A DNA stretch of 64,000 nucleotides from Osedax fenrisi (taxonomy: Eukaryota; Annelida; Polychaeta; Sabellida; Siboglinidae), in contig OZ025243.1 in NCBI GenBank assembly GCA_964019155.1, positions 7,459,865-7,523,864 of the forward strand. The letters run 5' to 3'. The translations under genes and the position numbers were made by a program. A model generated the notes under the pieces. The model worked only from the letters and a program-made list of their open reading frames with translations, searched no databases and was not told the origin of the DNA. This document shows positions 23,641 through 37,740 of this stretch, one piece after another (position 1 is the first letter of the stretch; every line of letters begins with the position of its first letter).

Positions 23641-24120
23641 ATAATTACTATATATTATATATATATTAATAGGTTCTGAAAAATGATATTTTATAGAGAT
23701 ATCTAATGGTAATTAAACTTAATTAATATTTTTAATTCATTTTACTCAAAATAATTCTTATTTAATACCTATTTATATATCACCAATTTAATTTACCATT
23801 GTAATATCACTATAGTGAATATTTTTTTTAATTTTTCTTATAATATATATTTATGTTATAGTTATATTATATGTATGTATATATTAGAATATGTATATTA
23901 AACTTGAAGTTAAATATAAGTATTCTATTTTATAGTTTTTTAATTAATGTCATAAGTCATGATTAAATAATGATCCTATAGAGTCTATAGTATATAGTAT
24001 AGACGAATTTATGTAAACAAAAATCAAATTTGTAAACATACATAGATATAAATTATATATTTTATTTATTGGGATATCATTTATGCATAAAAAATATAAT
24101 ATATATATACTCATAATGTA
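22801..24120. other. A+T-rich spacer with one weak exon candidate
   Basis: Mostly featureless A+T-rich DNA with (TA)n at 23609-23633. At 23532-23572 on the plus strand a phase-1 terminal frame reads KYLDPDNAARYY then TAA after an acceptor (tatacctacag). It is short and GC-richer than its flanks. I leave it as a possibility. Confidence 0.35.
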
Positions 24121-24128
24121 ATAGATAG

Positions 24129-24167
<39 letters not shown>

Positions 24168-24332
24168 TTATTTATTTAGACACAAATATAAAAACGAGAG
24201 TTCTCATTTATATTTTATAAAAAATAATAATACATAAATACAATTCGATACAATAATATATATCATAAGTAGAAGAAAATAGTATTGTTATATAATAAAC
24301 TTAAAATAATTAAAAATAAACATATATGAATA

Positions 24333-24540
24333 TTAAAAATAACAAATAATAAAATATTTGACTTTATTTCTGAAATGTCTTAGCATTCGACATAGACCAT
24401 TCCTTAGTGAAGACGCAGAATGCCGAAAAGATCTTTTTCCATATCTAGCCAACCATAACTTGTGGTAACGAAATATTTTGCTTGAACACGATATATATGT
24501 TCTAGAATCAATCCGTTCGGTGAACAATTTTTTTAATATT
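24333..24540 (-). pseudogene. C-terminal domain remnant of a CR1-like ORF2
   Basis: The minus-strand frame reads RYHKLWLARYGKRSFRHSAS then SLRNGL. This corresponds to the YGxRSFxxxAPxLWNSLP signature near the end of many CR1-like and jockey-like ORF2 proteins, with the Trp of WNSLP lost. It is part of the longer element that extends to 25450. Confidence 0.65.
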
Positions 24541-24546
24541 TAGGTG

Positions 24547-24574
24547 ATACATATACCTTATAAGGTATATGTAT
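24547..24574. repeat. 28-bp perfect palindrome
   Basis: atacatatacctta and its exact reverse complement lie back to back within the retroelement remnant. Confidence 0.9.
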
Positions 24575-25450
24575 TTATATTCAATTATAATAATTGTATA
24601 TGTTGATCTCTGTTTAACAGAGACCATTTTGCAGATAACCATTTTATACAATATCATTTATCGGAAAATGCAAGTGTGATCGGATAATTGTATGTGAAAT
24701 ATTCATAGTACTGGTTACCGTATAACTCTAGTTATGCAATTCGTATAAGAATAGTATAGTATATTATACTATAGTATATAAAGGAGACACGTGATATAAA
24801 GAAATATTGTAAGTAATACGTTTTAAATGCCATAGGGTAAACAATTTTTAATTTTTTTTTTAAATTGAAGAATAAAGATCAACATACAATTGAGATATTA
24901 TCGATAAAAGTGAACTTACTATCAAACATAAAACCATGATTTGTAATAGAATTAGTAGGCGAAATAATTTATCCATCAACAATTACTTGGAGGATACATG
25001 GAAGTAACACGAGAAAAATGAATAATAAAAGTTTTAGTCATATTTAGCATTAGATTATTTTGTTAAAAAACCAATTATTTAAAGTATTTAAACAATTCAA
25101 CAAAGAATAATTAAGAAGGAAGAGCATATGAAGGCAGTTTAATATAAATTTGTAAATCATCGGCATAAAGATGATAATTTATATCAGTAAAATAGTGGAA
25201 AATGTCAATCAAGGGTAAAAGATACACTGATAATAATATAGGACAAAGTACTGAACCTTATGGTACAACATGAAAGTAATTTTTAGATGAATATTCACTA
25301 TTCATTTTTATAGAAAAATATCTCTTTTGAAGATACCATATAAACCATGTTAGAACAGTAACCATACTAAACAACTGCTAGATATTTAGGTTAATAATAC
25401 CTTCAAACATATATTTGACAGTACCCTCGTCCATATATTTACATGTAAAC

Positions 25451-26599
<1,149 letters not shown>

Positions 26600-28235
26600 T
26601 CAAATACTCAATTTAAATGTGATTTGTAAATCAATTGATGATGGCATTATGGATAAATCCTTGAAATATGCTATATCATCAAACTTATACTGAAGAAAAC
26701 ATCACTCGATCCTGATGTGCTGACAAATTTCAGACCGATATCCCAACTTCAGATTATGAAACGTATTGTAAGCCGCTAGATAATATATTATCTTGAAGAT
26801 AATAATTTGCTTGAGCCCTTCCAGAGTGCTTACAGGAAGTAATATTCTATTGAAGCTGCTCTCTCCATATTAACGATACGCTGTATAAATCCCTTGATTC
26901 TTCTTATTGTGCAGACTTACTGTACTATAGTAAGCATACTTACTCGACCTATAGAGCTCATTCGATAAACTGAATCACAATATCCTTATCGAGCGCATTA
27001 AGGATCTTGTCATTGAAGAATCTCCTCTCAGATGGTTAATTTCATTTTTCACTGATCGTACTTCATCTTTTAAAATCAATGATTTTATTTCTCCCCCTAA
27101 TAATATATCAAGTGGGGTTCCTCAGGGTTAGGTTCTAGGGCATTTGTTATTTTCTATTTATTTGCGTCCTCTATATAATATTATTAACAAGTTCTTTAAC
27201 ATTATTTACCATATGTATGCTAATGATATCTAGATTATCATTGAACTTCCTATTAATTCCCCTACCTCTAATTTGTAACTCATAGTGTACTTCAGAAATT
27301 ATTAATTGGCTTCTTAGAATCGATATTTTAGTGAATACATCTAAAACTGAACTACTGAACGTATCTCGAATACCCACAATTTTCCCATCTGTGATTATTG
27401 ATGATACATTGATAACACCCTCGGATTCAGTCCGTAACCTCGGAGTCATTATGGACAGTTCTTTATTTGTTGGTCATCATATGAATGCTATATCAAAGTT
27501 TGAAAATTACCATTTACGTATAATCGCCCATATTAGAAAATATTGCTCTACGCGTATTAATAGAACACTTATTAATGCTCTTGTATTATCTAGAATAGAT
27601 TACTGTGGATCACTTTTTAGCGACACAAATAGAACTGATATAACAAAAAGTAGACAGGATTATTAGCGCTTCAATAAGACTTATTTATAATTTTAATCGC
27701 CGCGATCATACGCTTACATATATGTACCAACATAATCTTAAGTGGCTTTCATTTAAAAGCGATACAAGCACCGTTTACCCTGCTTAGCACCAACAAAAAA
27801 CATTATTAATAGATAAGCCTGGATATCTCAACAATCTTCTGAAACGTAGAGTGATATTGAGACATATCAGAAAATCGGATGTTATTCTGTTAGATGGTAC
27901 TACTCTAAATGCTTTCAATTCTCGTGCCTTCTCCCCCGTTGTTCCTCGTACATGGAATATTCTACCATACGAACCAACGATCAAGATCCAATCTTCGTAT
28001 TGTTTTAATATTAAATTAAAGAATCACTTTAATTCTATATAATACCTTTGTATTCAGATATGATTTATTTATTTATTATTAACTACAAATCTTAAAATCA
28101 ACTCGTTTATTTGTATGTGTTTTTCGTTATATTATGTTATACACACGTTATGTTATGTTAGATAATTCTATACACCAGTGAGGGCTTTCGCTATATTCGG
28201 TGTTTTAAATAACCCAATTCATTCATTCATTTATA
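26600..28235 (+). mobile_element. Degenerate CR1-like element with (ATTC)n tail
   Basis: Plus-strand frames give LEPFQSAYRK, RWLISFFTDRTSSFKINDF, GVPQG-stop-VLG (about 27115-27140) and YHMYANDI in place of YADD (about 27207-27230). Then 27331-27666 reads NLGVIMDSSLFVGHHM and INALVLSRIDYCGSLF. The C-terminus at 27851-28042 includes NSRAFSPVVPRTWNILP. A 3' region with caccagtgagggctttcgc and a (ATTC)n tail at 28214-28229 ends the copy. The mutated catalytic motif, stops and frameshifts show it is dead; the endonuclease part is missing or unrecognisable. Confidence 0.8.
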
Positions 28236-28942
28236 TATACGATAATAAAGTATTACTTATAAAGTACTGTAATAGTTTTATATCGATATTAACATATTTT
28301 AAATTAATATATGAATTAAATATTCTTATATGTATTATTGTATTTAAATTAAATTAAATTTATTTAATATAATATTTTAATCATTTATAAACATTTAGTT
28401 ATCTAAGTATAACGTGAATACATCTTAATTCAGAGGATTAAGTGTAACCCTTATAAGTGGTAATAACCTATTATAAGACACTTATAAGTCGGCTATAACA
28501 TTAATATATATATATTTGTATGTTGACTAAATATCTATAACTTCATAATGTATTCAAATGGGAATGTTAATAATGAATACTAATGATAGTTTTGGTTTTA
28601 AATAATAGTATTCTAAATTGGAAAACAGACTTTGTTATTGTAAATAATGATTATAACGTAACTATAATATGTTGACTACTATGACTTATTGAATAAGTAT
28701 ACAAGGCTGACAAGAAATAAAATCTAATAACATTATAGAGTAATTTCGGCGATGGTAGGACGGCATTACTAGTTATAAATGTATTATTCTATGTAAATAG
28801 GTTTTCACAATTAGTTATAATTTCTAAACTTAAATGAACATTATTATCATATTAATATTTACAAAATTATTAAGCATTATTTAGATTAATATTATATTAT
28901 TTATTATTTCAAATTAACCTAAACAATTATATAGATATTGGA
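28236..28942. other. A+T-rich spacer
   Basis: The phrase cttataagtggtaataacctattataagacacttataagtcgg (28450-28493) has internal repetition of cttataagt. Nothing else was recognised. A promoter for the following exon could lie here but no TATA or initiator can be singled out in such A+T-rich DNA. Confidence 0.4.
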
Positions 28943-29033
28943 ATGAAAGATATACTAGCACTACTCACGGTATTGATAATTCTGATTGCATTAGTTAAAG
29001 CCGTGTTCTTTGCGAGTAAAAGTGTTTCACATG
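28943..29033 (+). CDS. Candidate first coding exon with signal peptide
   Basis: An ATG at 28943 starts MKDILALLTVLIILIALVKA followed by VFFASKSVSH: a charged start, a 15-residue hydrophobic core and a plausible cleavage site after KA. GT donors that would end the exon in phase 1 occur at 29016 (gtaaaa) and 29034 (gtataa). Phase-1 first introns just after a leader are usual for secreted multi-exon proteins. A possible next exon is at 29679-29711 (SNSIIQLAYV, phase 1-1). A possible terminal exon is at 32631-32725. The links are guesses. A hydrophobic run can arise by chance in A+T-rich DNA, but the amino-terminal pattern is very leader-like. Confidence 0.4.
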
Positions 29034-30173
29034 GTATAAATAAGTCAAGTTATAATTTAAATTATTATCATTATTATTATAAAAATATAAATATGATAAT
29101 TTTAATCTAAATATCTATTTAACTTAATAATAACAAATAACAAATATCAATAATGATATAATGCAAAATGAATTACGTATATATTAATATTTTAATATTG
29201 GTAATTTTTGTTATCTTAAAAAAAATGATATATATTATATATATATATTATGTAGATGTAGCTGTTTATTAGGCTTATCACTCTATTGTATTCTTATTTC
29301 CCGTTACTATATTGTATATTTCATGATATATCATTGTGTTAATTAATGCAGAAAATAAACAATACTTATAATGATTCTCATTTATTAATTCCAATATTTG
29401 CAATAGATAATTGGAAATAAATATATCCAATAGCCCATTGATTGAAATAAATCCTAACTTAATATTATACTTACGATTGTCTAACTATATGTGTAGTTAT
29501 AACTGCTTTTAGCATCTATAAAATATCAATACCATTATATAAATACATGTATGTACATACATGTATTGTATATAAATACATTTATATACATGTATACATG
29601 TACGTACAATATGATATAGTTTGAATATAATAATATTATTTGTTGGGATATTGCCTAATTAAAATTATATATTTCTAGTATCAAATAGCATTATACAATT
29701 AGCATACGTAGGTGTATATGTGTATGCTAGTATACTAGTTAACTATTAATTCAAATAAACATAATTAACTAGTTATTTAATACATACCTATAATGATAAT
29801 TATATATAAGTTCATATTTTTATATATATAAGTTCACATTATATATTTAAATTCATATATATATATATATATATATTATCCTATAGAATATGTATACAAA
29901 TATATTCTTAATTTATGTAATTTAAATTTAAACTTATTTTATAATTATTATACTATATTATATACAATGTAATAATGTTTAATAATACACTTACAATATC
30001 AGTGAAATGTAATACATTGTTTACAATATATGTATCGTAATTGTATGTAACATAATATTTAATAACTACATATCAGATAATAAGAATTTTGGAAAATCTT
30101 TCTCAGTAGCAGGTTATTGATATACTAATTATTATTATTATTATAGTATTACAATATTATTATAAATTAATTA
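29034..30173. other. A+T-rich spacer or intron
   Basis: Contains palindromic atgta/tacat phrases near 29545-29605 and no clear gene beyond the weak exon candidate noted at 29679-29711. Confidence 0.4.
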
Positions 30174-30292
30174 TTATTATTAGTTATATGTAAATTTTAA
30201 TGTATTATAATATATTATGAAATTCATAAAATTAATATGTAATAGATTCTACTGGAATTACAATTGAACATACGAGTTATTATTATTATATA
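30174..30292 (+). repeat. Dispersed repeat with 16-codon frame, copy B
   Basis: Aligns with 16269-16385 from attattagttatat through the 16-codon frame (30217-30267) to the attattattat run that follows. Nature unknown; see copy A. Confidence 0.55.
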
Positions 30293-30993
30293 TATATATA
30301 TATATATAAATAATATCGATTTAAAAGTAAAGTATAAACATCTATTCTTTGTATTGCAATCTAATTATATTCAAGATAAGCCTACTATTACTATAGTTAT
30401 AATATATAAGATATAATTAGCCTATATGTCAACGAGAGATACAAATATACACGAATATTACATCATACTAAATATGTTAATTAATTTCACCTTCGTAATA
30501 ATAATATATTCATATTATTAATCTCGTGTAAATTCTTACGATATTACCTATAGGCGATATTACCTATTATTTATAATCAAATAAGCTACATTTATTATAA
30601 TCTACTTTAATTCTCTCTTATTTTTTAATACATTTCACTTGTATTCCACTTCCGAAACCCTTTATTTTCTACATATATGTATATATATATATATAACCAT
30701 ATAATTCCTACATTTTTCATGTATCTTACTTATATTATATATTATTATTATCAGATGTAGGCAATGCCAGGGTAATTGTATAAGCATTGCTGTTTATCGA
30801 GACAATTACCATTATATATATAGTATATTTCTTTTCTTGCAAAAATTCATTTTCGAGGATTCTACGTTATTTAATATTTTATTTCCATTCATTTTATATC
30901 AACATCATCATTTATTTCCATTCATTTTATATCAACATCATCATTAGGTATTATCAAACTATATTCAAACTATAGCTTACAGTGTACACTGTA
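30293..30993. other. A+T-rich spacer
   Basis: Includes a 28-bp direct duplication tttatttccattcattttatatcaacatcatca at about 30881-30944. No gene is recognised. Confidence 0.4.
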
Positions 30994-31650
30994 GGGGAGG
31001 GAAGGGAGTAGTGGCCGATAATTAATATGCCTCAGAAGATTTCTAATATATCGATAAATACTGAATTTTAGGCTCTTATTTTTTGGAATTAGGTTAACTA
31101 GGAATTAATTAGGAATTTGGTTACTAACTAGGTTAACTAACCTAACTAGAAATCATATAGTTCTAGAATACTGTTATTTCACTTTTATATATAAAGTGTT
31201 TATCCTAATAATATAAACGTTTGATTAGGCATTAAAAAGAGCACTAACATAAGGCAAGGCTTTAGTAGTGGCAGCTAGTACTAGAAAATGCGATAGGTGT
31301 TTCGTAATGTATTCGATTTATATTTTTTTAATTATGTAATATTAAATAATTATATTTATGATGCATACGCACCTTATTTGATTAAGTGATTTAATTATAT
31401 ATACACATACTCTTACATATAAATAAGCATAAATATATATAATCATGTTTTTTGTCAAAATTTGACAATAAATGATTATATAATAAATTAGATTAATTAA
31501 TTAATTATTTAAAAAAAAAATTACTATATATTATAGATATTTGGATTATATAAATAATGTATATAGAACTTTTTATCCTATCAAGCACCATTTAAGCGTT
31601 AATTAAAACGGTCACTACTCCCTCCTCGGCCACTACCCCCTACCCTCCCC
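30994..31650. mobile_element. TA-flanked MITE, gtagtggccg family
   Basis: The left end TA-ggggagggaagggagtagtg and the right end cactaccccctaccctcccc-TA are inverted partners flanked by TA. The word gtagtggccg or its complement occurs at the left end, near 31263 (tagtggcagctagt) and twice at the right end. It is the shortest of the three related families (657 bp). No coding capacity. Confidence 0.75.
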
Positions 31651-32079
31651 TAAGCCGTACACTCTCTCTCAAGTATTATATATTATTTTTCTTAGATCAC
31701 ACTACTGTTTAACACAATCTCTATGTACAATGTACATGTATTATAGATATTTAAATTTAAAATATGTATATATCTATCTCCACTAACTACATACGTAATA
31801 ATAGTGCAAGATATATTTCTCTTGGTTTATAATTTCATTCAACATAAATTAGTAATACACTCGGAAACAGATAATAATCTTATAACATATATATGTCTCA
31901 CGTATACAACCTATACGGCCAGTAATCTACACGTTACACTAACTTTAAACTTTAACCTTTCATCACCTTAGTTACATGTACACGTCTTCATCGTAATATT
32001 TTATTATAGTAATTTGTATTATTCATATATTATTATTTTATGCTATTTTATATTTTTTTCACGTTTATTAAACAATTAA
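31651..32079. other. A+T-rich spacer
   Basis: Nothing recognised apart from a slightly GC-richer patch at 31895-31990 that has stops in all useful frames. Confidence 0.4.
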
Positions 32080-32212
32080 TACTATTCTCTTATATATTAT
32101 TTTATCGCTTATTTATTTATTTAATATGGTTTTTTCTAAAACACAAATGAGAACTCTCTTTGTAATAATTGTTTCTAAATAAATTATCTATCTATCTATC
32201 TATCTATAAACA
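32080..32212 (+). repeat. 3' end fragment of a CR1-like family with (TATC)n tail
   Basis: acacaaatgagaactctctttgtaataattgtttctaaataaatta followed by five to six TATC units matches, in opposite orientation, the 3' end of the element at 24123-24220. No coding part was seen in front of it. Confidence 0.6.
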
Positions 32213-32630
32213 GTTTGTTCACTGAAACATGTGTTATAAAGGGTATTGTTGATAAGCTAGTCACTCGTAATAATATAATTAATATTAAATCGAATACACT
32301 ATTAATGAATCCATTAACTGTACTCTTACATCTTACATATCTTTAATATACAGGCTCAAATCTACATATTATCAATACATACATATTAACTTAATATTTG
32401 TATTAATAAATTAAGTATTTATATATATTATGATTAATAAATATATAATTTTGATATATTATAATTTTAGGGAAAACGTTAAATGAGTCAGAAGTCTAAT
32501 AAAATGAATCTGAAATTATATTTAATAATATAAAAATATATGAAAAAATATGATATATATATTATTTATTATAGTATATATATAGTAGTATATATATGTA
32601 GTATGTCGTGCTATATAATTTCCCGATTAG

Positions 32631-32725
32631 AAATGACATGTGGATACTACTTAAATAATTATCGGTTTATCCCAAACAGAAAATACTTCGTTACCCGAGA
32701 TCATGCCCATTCAGATGTAAAGTAG
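32631..32725 (+). CDS. Candidate host terminal exon
   Basis: An acceptor with a moderate pyrimidine tract (taatttcccgattag) ends at 32630. The phase-1 frame then runs for 30 codons to TAG at 32723-32725, reading MTCGYYLNNYRFIPNRKYFV then TRDHAHSDVK. Its composition is protein-like and GC-richer than its flanks. It could close a gene whose leader exon is at 28943, but the intervening exons are not established. It overlaps no repeat. Function unknown. Confidence 0.3.
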
Positions 32726-32799
32726 ATATAAGTATATAAAGTAGATTATATATATATATGCTTACTTGCTTATGCTTATTTCGGGATTATTTTTATTGA

Positions 32800-33330
32800 T
32801 TCCCGGACAGTTATTGACTTCCAAAAATCATGATTCACCATAACCGTTCGTAGATCATTTTCTCGTAGTCCAGTATCACGCTCCAGAGTCTTTATATATG
32901 AATCAGGTGGTTTTACTCGCATTCTAGTTCCAAGGGTTGGTTGCCACAGAACCAGATCCGAAACTACATCGTCTTCTCTTCGTATGCAATGACCGGCAAA
33001 CTGTAGTCTTCTTCTTCTGATCTTGTTCGATAATCTTGTTCTAGTGCCCCATAAAGTATTTCATTCTTGATTTTATTTGTCCAGTGGATATAAAACCATT
33101 CTCAGAATTTGTGTTTATATTCCATCCAGATTTTTGAGTAGTGAGTTTTTTAAGGTCCATGTTTCATATCCGTATAACAGAGCCGATTCAACAGTTGCAA
33201 TCATTAGCCTAATTTTGAACTTCCTACTGATCAGTAAACAAAACTCGAGTTTTGAATTCCATATTTTTCTCATCTGGTGGCAAGTTCTCCAAGCTTGCGC
33301 TTTTCTGATTTTAACATATTTTTCGCTGTT
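32800..33330 (-). pseudogene. C-terminal domain remnant of the second-clade element
   Basis: The minus strand reads VESALLYGYETWTLKNSLLK, then RRRRLQFAGHCIRREDDVVS and DLVLWQP. A segment with YIKTLERDTGLRENDL follows, ending near TVMVNHDFWKS. This is the conserved C-terminal region (LLYGSETWTL ... RRLxFAGHC ... DTGL) of this retrotransposon group. There are two or more in-frame stops. Confidence 0.75.
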
Positions 33331-33402
33331 GGTTATTGTTGTATGACATGTACTTTCTCTTGCCTGTATTAATGCTTAGTACTATACATTTTGCTCGACT
33401 CT

Positions 33403-34354
33403 TCATAGCATCTCATCTGCTTCCTTGATACCATCACTAACTAAAGCTATATCGTCCGCAAAGTCCATGTCGGTGACTATTATGGGTGGTACCCTTCTGA
33501 TTTGTCTCTTCCCTAGTTGGAAACCAAGTTTTTCTTCCCTACCCGTTAGAGCTTTTCTCATGATATAGTCAATAACAATGACAAAGAGAAATGGGGCAAG
33601 TATGTCCCCTTGTAAAATACCAGCAAGAATACGGAATGTTTCCGACTCTCCGTCAGGTGTTATGACTTTAGCAGACGTATCTTTATACATGATACTGATA
33701 GATGTCGCCAACTCTTCCGGCATTCCATATACTTTTAGTATTAGCAGCATTTTTCCTCCGTGAACTCTATCAAAAGCTTTCTTAAATTCAATGAAGATAA
33801 GTATAGCTTCAAGGTTCTTTTACTGTATTCCTTCTAACAGTCTTCGTAGAGCGAGTATCTGACTAGTAGTTGTTCTTTCAATTCTGAATCCGTTATGATT
33901 TGTTCTCAGATGACAATCTAGGTACGGTCTAATTCTGTTCATTATCATACGATTATAGCTTTTCGCCACTAATGATCTTAGACGTATGCCTCTATATATT
34001 GCACCTACGATTTCTGGGTTTTGGTATCGGAATTATATTCACCAATGACCACTGTCTTGGCTTCGCTTTGTCGATAAGTGCTCTGTTACATAATTGGAGA
34101 ACGATAGCATCTAGGTCACATCATTTTAAAACATATGGACGTATTTCATCCATTCCACAGCTTTTTCCATCTTTGATGGTGTCCTTTGCTCGCTTGTAGT
34201 CATTGATATCAAAAGGTCCACGTTTTATTTCCAGTGGTGGTAAAACTTGAGTAATTGGTTTATCCTCCTCTATTTCAGGTGGCCTGCATAGTAAGCCTTG
34301 AAAATTATTGTACCATTTTTGTAATCGTTCTTTCTGATTTCTTCCCTTTATCAT
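33403..34354 (-). pseudogene. Reverse transcriptase remnant of the second-clade element
   Basis: The frame 34354-34121 contains DGKSCGMDEIRPYVLK, the start of the fingers domain (GP/MDxI). After a frameshift region, the frame 33750-33403 contains ILQGDILAPFLFVIVIDYIM, ITDMDFADDIAL-like sequence (VTDMDFADDIALVSDG) and the FADD at 33451-33462. The first catalytic Asp block is near 33780, where FIEFKKAFDRVH can be read. Plus-strand frames over this region are shadows. Confidence 0.75.
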
Positions 34355-34600
34355 ACCTTTTTGAGTAGATTTTTTTCATGTAATTTAGTTTATTAGTTCT
34401 CAACTGAGTACCTTCTGTTAATATCAACGTTTTCTATTTGTTCGATATTCTCCTCTAGGGTACCGATGGCAATTTTTTTATAATCTATGTATAGTTTCTT
34501 TCTTGATTATGTATTATTATGTTGATTGGTTTCATTTACTTAATCTTCATACATTTTGCATGCTTTATGTATATCTTGTCAGGCTTTATTAACAGTGTCA

Positions 34601-35415
34601 TCAGTGGATGGGCAGATATGTACTTTCACTTGCAACTTCAGAATTTACTTTTACGAAACACTCGTATACTTCTGAGATATCTTCACTATCCAGAAAAATC
34701 CGGAATCGGTTGTTGATTTCTACTGTATATTTTTCTTGCAGTGATATATCTGATTTAAATAAAGGCCAGTTGTATGGTATTTTTCTAGGAAGAGTTTTTC
34801 TGTTGGATCTTAAGCTTAGTCTAATCTTTGATGATACGATTATATGGTCCTGTACTTGAGAAGCTAAAGTTAAAAAGCTAAAAAAAGCTAAAGCTAAACT
34901 GTACGCCTCCACATTAGTGTTACTATTTCTCCACTTCTTTCTAATCAGAATATAGTCAAGTTGGTATTTTCTTCCACTTGGGTCAATGTAGGTCCACATT
35001 TTATTCATCTTCTTTAAAAAAAGGTATTAGTAACCACTAGTTGTTTTTCATTAACAATATCTAGCAGCAGTGACCATTTCTATGTACGTGTTGATGGTAA
35101 ATGAATGTACCATCGTCCTTCCCAATATGTGCATTGAACTCCCCGATGATAGTAAGCACATTGTGTTGCGGTCTACTTTATATAGCTCCTCCAAGTCATT
35201 TATAGAATCTATCTATAACTCCATCTTCACAGGAATTTGTTGGTGAGTAAATGCCAATAATAGAAGTATCAGGATTTCCTTGGAAAGTACTGGTCAGTAT
35301 ACGATCTGTATGTGATATAATCTCACTCAATGAGCTTCTTGATCTATTATTTAACATGATACCAATGCCTCCAGTGGCTGCACCCTAATCGTTTCTCCAG
35401 ACTGATGTCATTACA
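34601..35415 (-). pseudogene. Endonuclease remnant of the second-clade element
   Basis: Read on the minus strand, 35415-35040 contains GGIGIMLNNRSRS, IIGIYSPTN and GEFNAHIG (the GDFN motif with D changed to E). The next frame at 35008-34601 has TYIDPSGRKYQLDYILIRKK and WRNSNTNVEAYS, the C-terminal part of an APE-type endonuclease. The following catalytic Asp-His pair survives as QVQDH. Stops and a frameshift separate the two parts. Confidence 0.7.
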
Positions 35416-35424
35416 AATATGCTA

Positions 35425-35469
<45 letters not shown>

Positions 35470-36454
35470 CTATAGATACGACACATATCCAATATGGTAA
35501 TATTTTAAATGATAATGCTTAATCTAATAATAATTAATTTAAAAAAATAAAATCCAGAATATCTTAATAAATGTATCACTTTAGCTAGATATAATAATGT
35601 ATATCTTATAAAATAATCACTACATTTAATTAATATAATAAATATGCCCACAAATATTTTATTTAATCTAAATCTAGATCATTTTAAATGTACAATAATG
35701 TACTAATAATTATTATGTAAATTTACGAAAAAGTAAATAAGGAATATATGTAAACTACGTATATTGTAAACTGTCAACATCTATATTAATATTAATTCAT
35801 ATAGTCTAAATAAAATTATATATTATTTTATTAGTTATTATATGTTATTATTAACATAATTTAGATGTCCACCTTAAAATACTGTTATTTAATGTGAAGA
35901 AATACATTTTACAATTCTATACTACCTATAGGTTGGGGTTAATAATAGGTTGATACAATAATTATAACTCCTAATATTCTAAAATGTAAATAGGTATATA
36001 GTCATTTTGTATACGTTACTATTATTCAACTGGTACTCTATAATGTATCCTCTACCAATATTTAATTAAAATAACAACAGGTGCACTTAAATAAATTTAA
36101 TTTCATAATACCTAAGATACATACAGATAGTAAATCGTGCTATGATTTAGGTCAAATTTAATTATTAATATAATTACATGTACAACTAATTAGGTTTGCA
36201 CTTACGCGAAAAGAGGTATATTATCCTAATAATTAACTGTATAGTACTATGATAGTCATATATTATCTGTAATATAGCTTAGACACACCCACTATATTAT
36301 ACTAAAGAAAGCGCTATTTACTTAGCTATCAGACTTAACGCATTATAACTATTCTTATAACTATTACTAAACTAACTGACTACTTACGGAACGGAGTCGA
36401 CTCCTAAGTAAATAGTGTATATATTTCTACACCAGTTGTGCGACTATAGTCTAT

Positions 36455-36496
<42 letters not shown>

Positions 36497-37740
36497 CGTA
36501 GATAAGCACGGTTGTATCTGTATACATATATGGTGTGCATTTCAACAATGTACTAAAAATACAAGTGATATTAACTAAATACCTTTGATTTGGGCGCTCC
36601 TTCTCTCAAAGTAGTCGGTATATATATATTAATATATATATATATATAGCCGTTATATATTATGTTATCATAGTCCAATAATTTATAGAGTATTATTTTT
36701 ATTTATTATCCTTTACACATACAAATGATGATATTGATCTTCAAAATATAGATTATTTTATATTTATTTGTATATATTGTATTTTTGTTACTTATTCATT
36801 AACAATACTATTTTATATTCTATTTTAATATTTTACTATATTGTAAATATATAATCACCATATTTATGATAGTTATATCATAAAATATTGTTTATAACTA
36901 ATTATTAATATAATTATATAGTATACTTTATTATATAATAAAGTATATATATGCTATATTTATTTTAATATTATTCCAGTATTATAAATAAAATGTATTA
37001 TAAATTATGTTGCGCCTTATCCATAATACTTATAACTTATATTATCATTAACAATATAAACATACCTCTTTAGGGTATACCCTACAGTATTATAATAATA
37101 TTACCTACTATCTAGTATATGTATAGTTTAATATTCTGATTAATAATATTTTACTATGCAATTAATATCCAATTCTACTAATATATAAATATATTAAGTA
37201 TTAGCATATTTCATAAGTAATAATAAAGTATGGCTATAATTATAATTGCGTCATATAACATAATAACCACTGCTTAACCCCCTAAACCATTCTTCCTCCA
37301 TACTATGTTTATTACAGACCAACTGGTTCTCTCTCCTTCATCTTACCTCTTACTTACCACATCATTATCTTTCTATACGATTCGGGAATAACCGTGTTAT
37401 GAGTAAATAAATACATCTTCGGAATGATCTGTTAAAGGAACTTAAACTTGATACTAGTTATAATGTGTTTATGTCATATATTAAATAGTACTTAATCTCG
37501 AAACCAACTATGTAACTTATATGAGTATCTAATATTTATAATAGTATATATTTAACATTATTTTATTATTATTATTACTGTTATTATTATTATTTTTATT
37601 ACTTTTATTATTATTATTTTATTAGTATTATTAATGTTATTATTAGGATTTGTATACTAATATATAATATACAAAAACTATGTAAATAATTATATAATAT
37701 TATAGAGTATAGAATAACATATAAACTAAACATAGAAAAT
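35416..37740. other. A+T-rich spacer with (TA)n and (TTA)n
   Basis: Holds (TA)n at 35429-35467 and 36463-36492 and a degenerate (TTA/TTAT)n tract at 37561-37645. A palindrome-like run lies near 36907-36952. A minus-strand GTAAGT donor follows a short open segment near 36198-36216, too little to call an exon. Confidence 0.45.

Larger units (their letters stand above)
24123..25450 (-). mobile_element. Degenerate CR1-like element, 5'-truncated, (ATCT)n tail
   Basis: On the minus strand the copy begins near 25450 within the reverse transcriptase. It passes a GSVL remnant near 25245, the YADD motif in YHLYADDLQIY (25157-25168) and the C-terminal domain (24540-24333). Its 3' untranslated region contains aaatgagaactctcgtttt and ends in tagatagataaat at about 24123. 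The spacing from YADD to the C-terminus matches the intact element. The same 3' end occurs at 32140-32212. In-frame stops throughout make it inactive. Confidence 0.75.
32755..35415 (-). mobile_element. Degenerate APE-type non-LTR element of a second clade
   Basis: On the minus strand endonuclease pieces (35415-34601), reverse transcriptase (about 34350-33403) and C-terminal domain (about 33330-32800) occur in the right order, separated by frameshifts and stops. The RT has ILQGDILAPFLFVIVIDY in place of the IPQGSVLGP of the CR1-like family. The C-terminus carries the TYxxxLxxDTGL ... W block also seen at 6.25 kb. The family is therefore distinct from CR1-like. I would place it in the broad RTE/I-like range but cannot fix the clade. 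The 3' tail has aagcataagcaagtaagca-type repetition near 32756. Confidence 0.75.

Noticed and set aside
27171..27984. Minus-strand frames of 92 and 66 codons
   Set aside because: Antisense shadows of the plus-strand CR1-like remnant.
33077..34859. Plus-strand frames of 60-90 codons
   Set aside because: Antisense shadows of the second-clade retrotransposon, whose motifs are on the minus strand.
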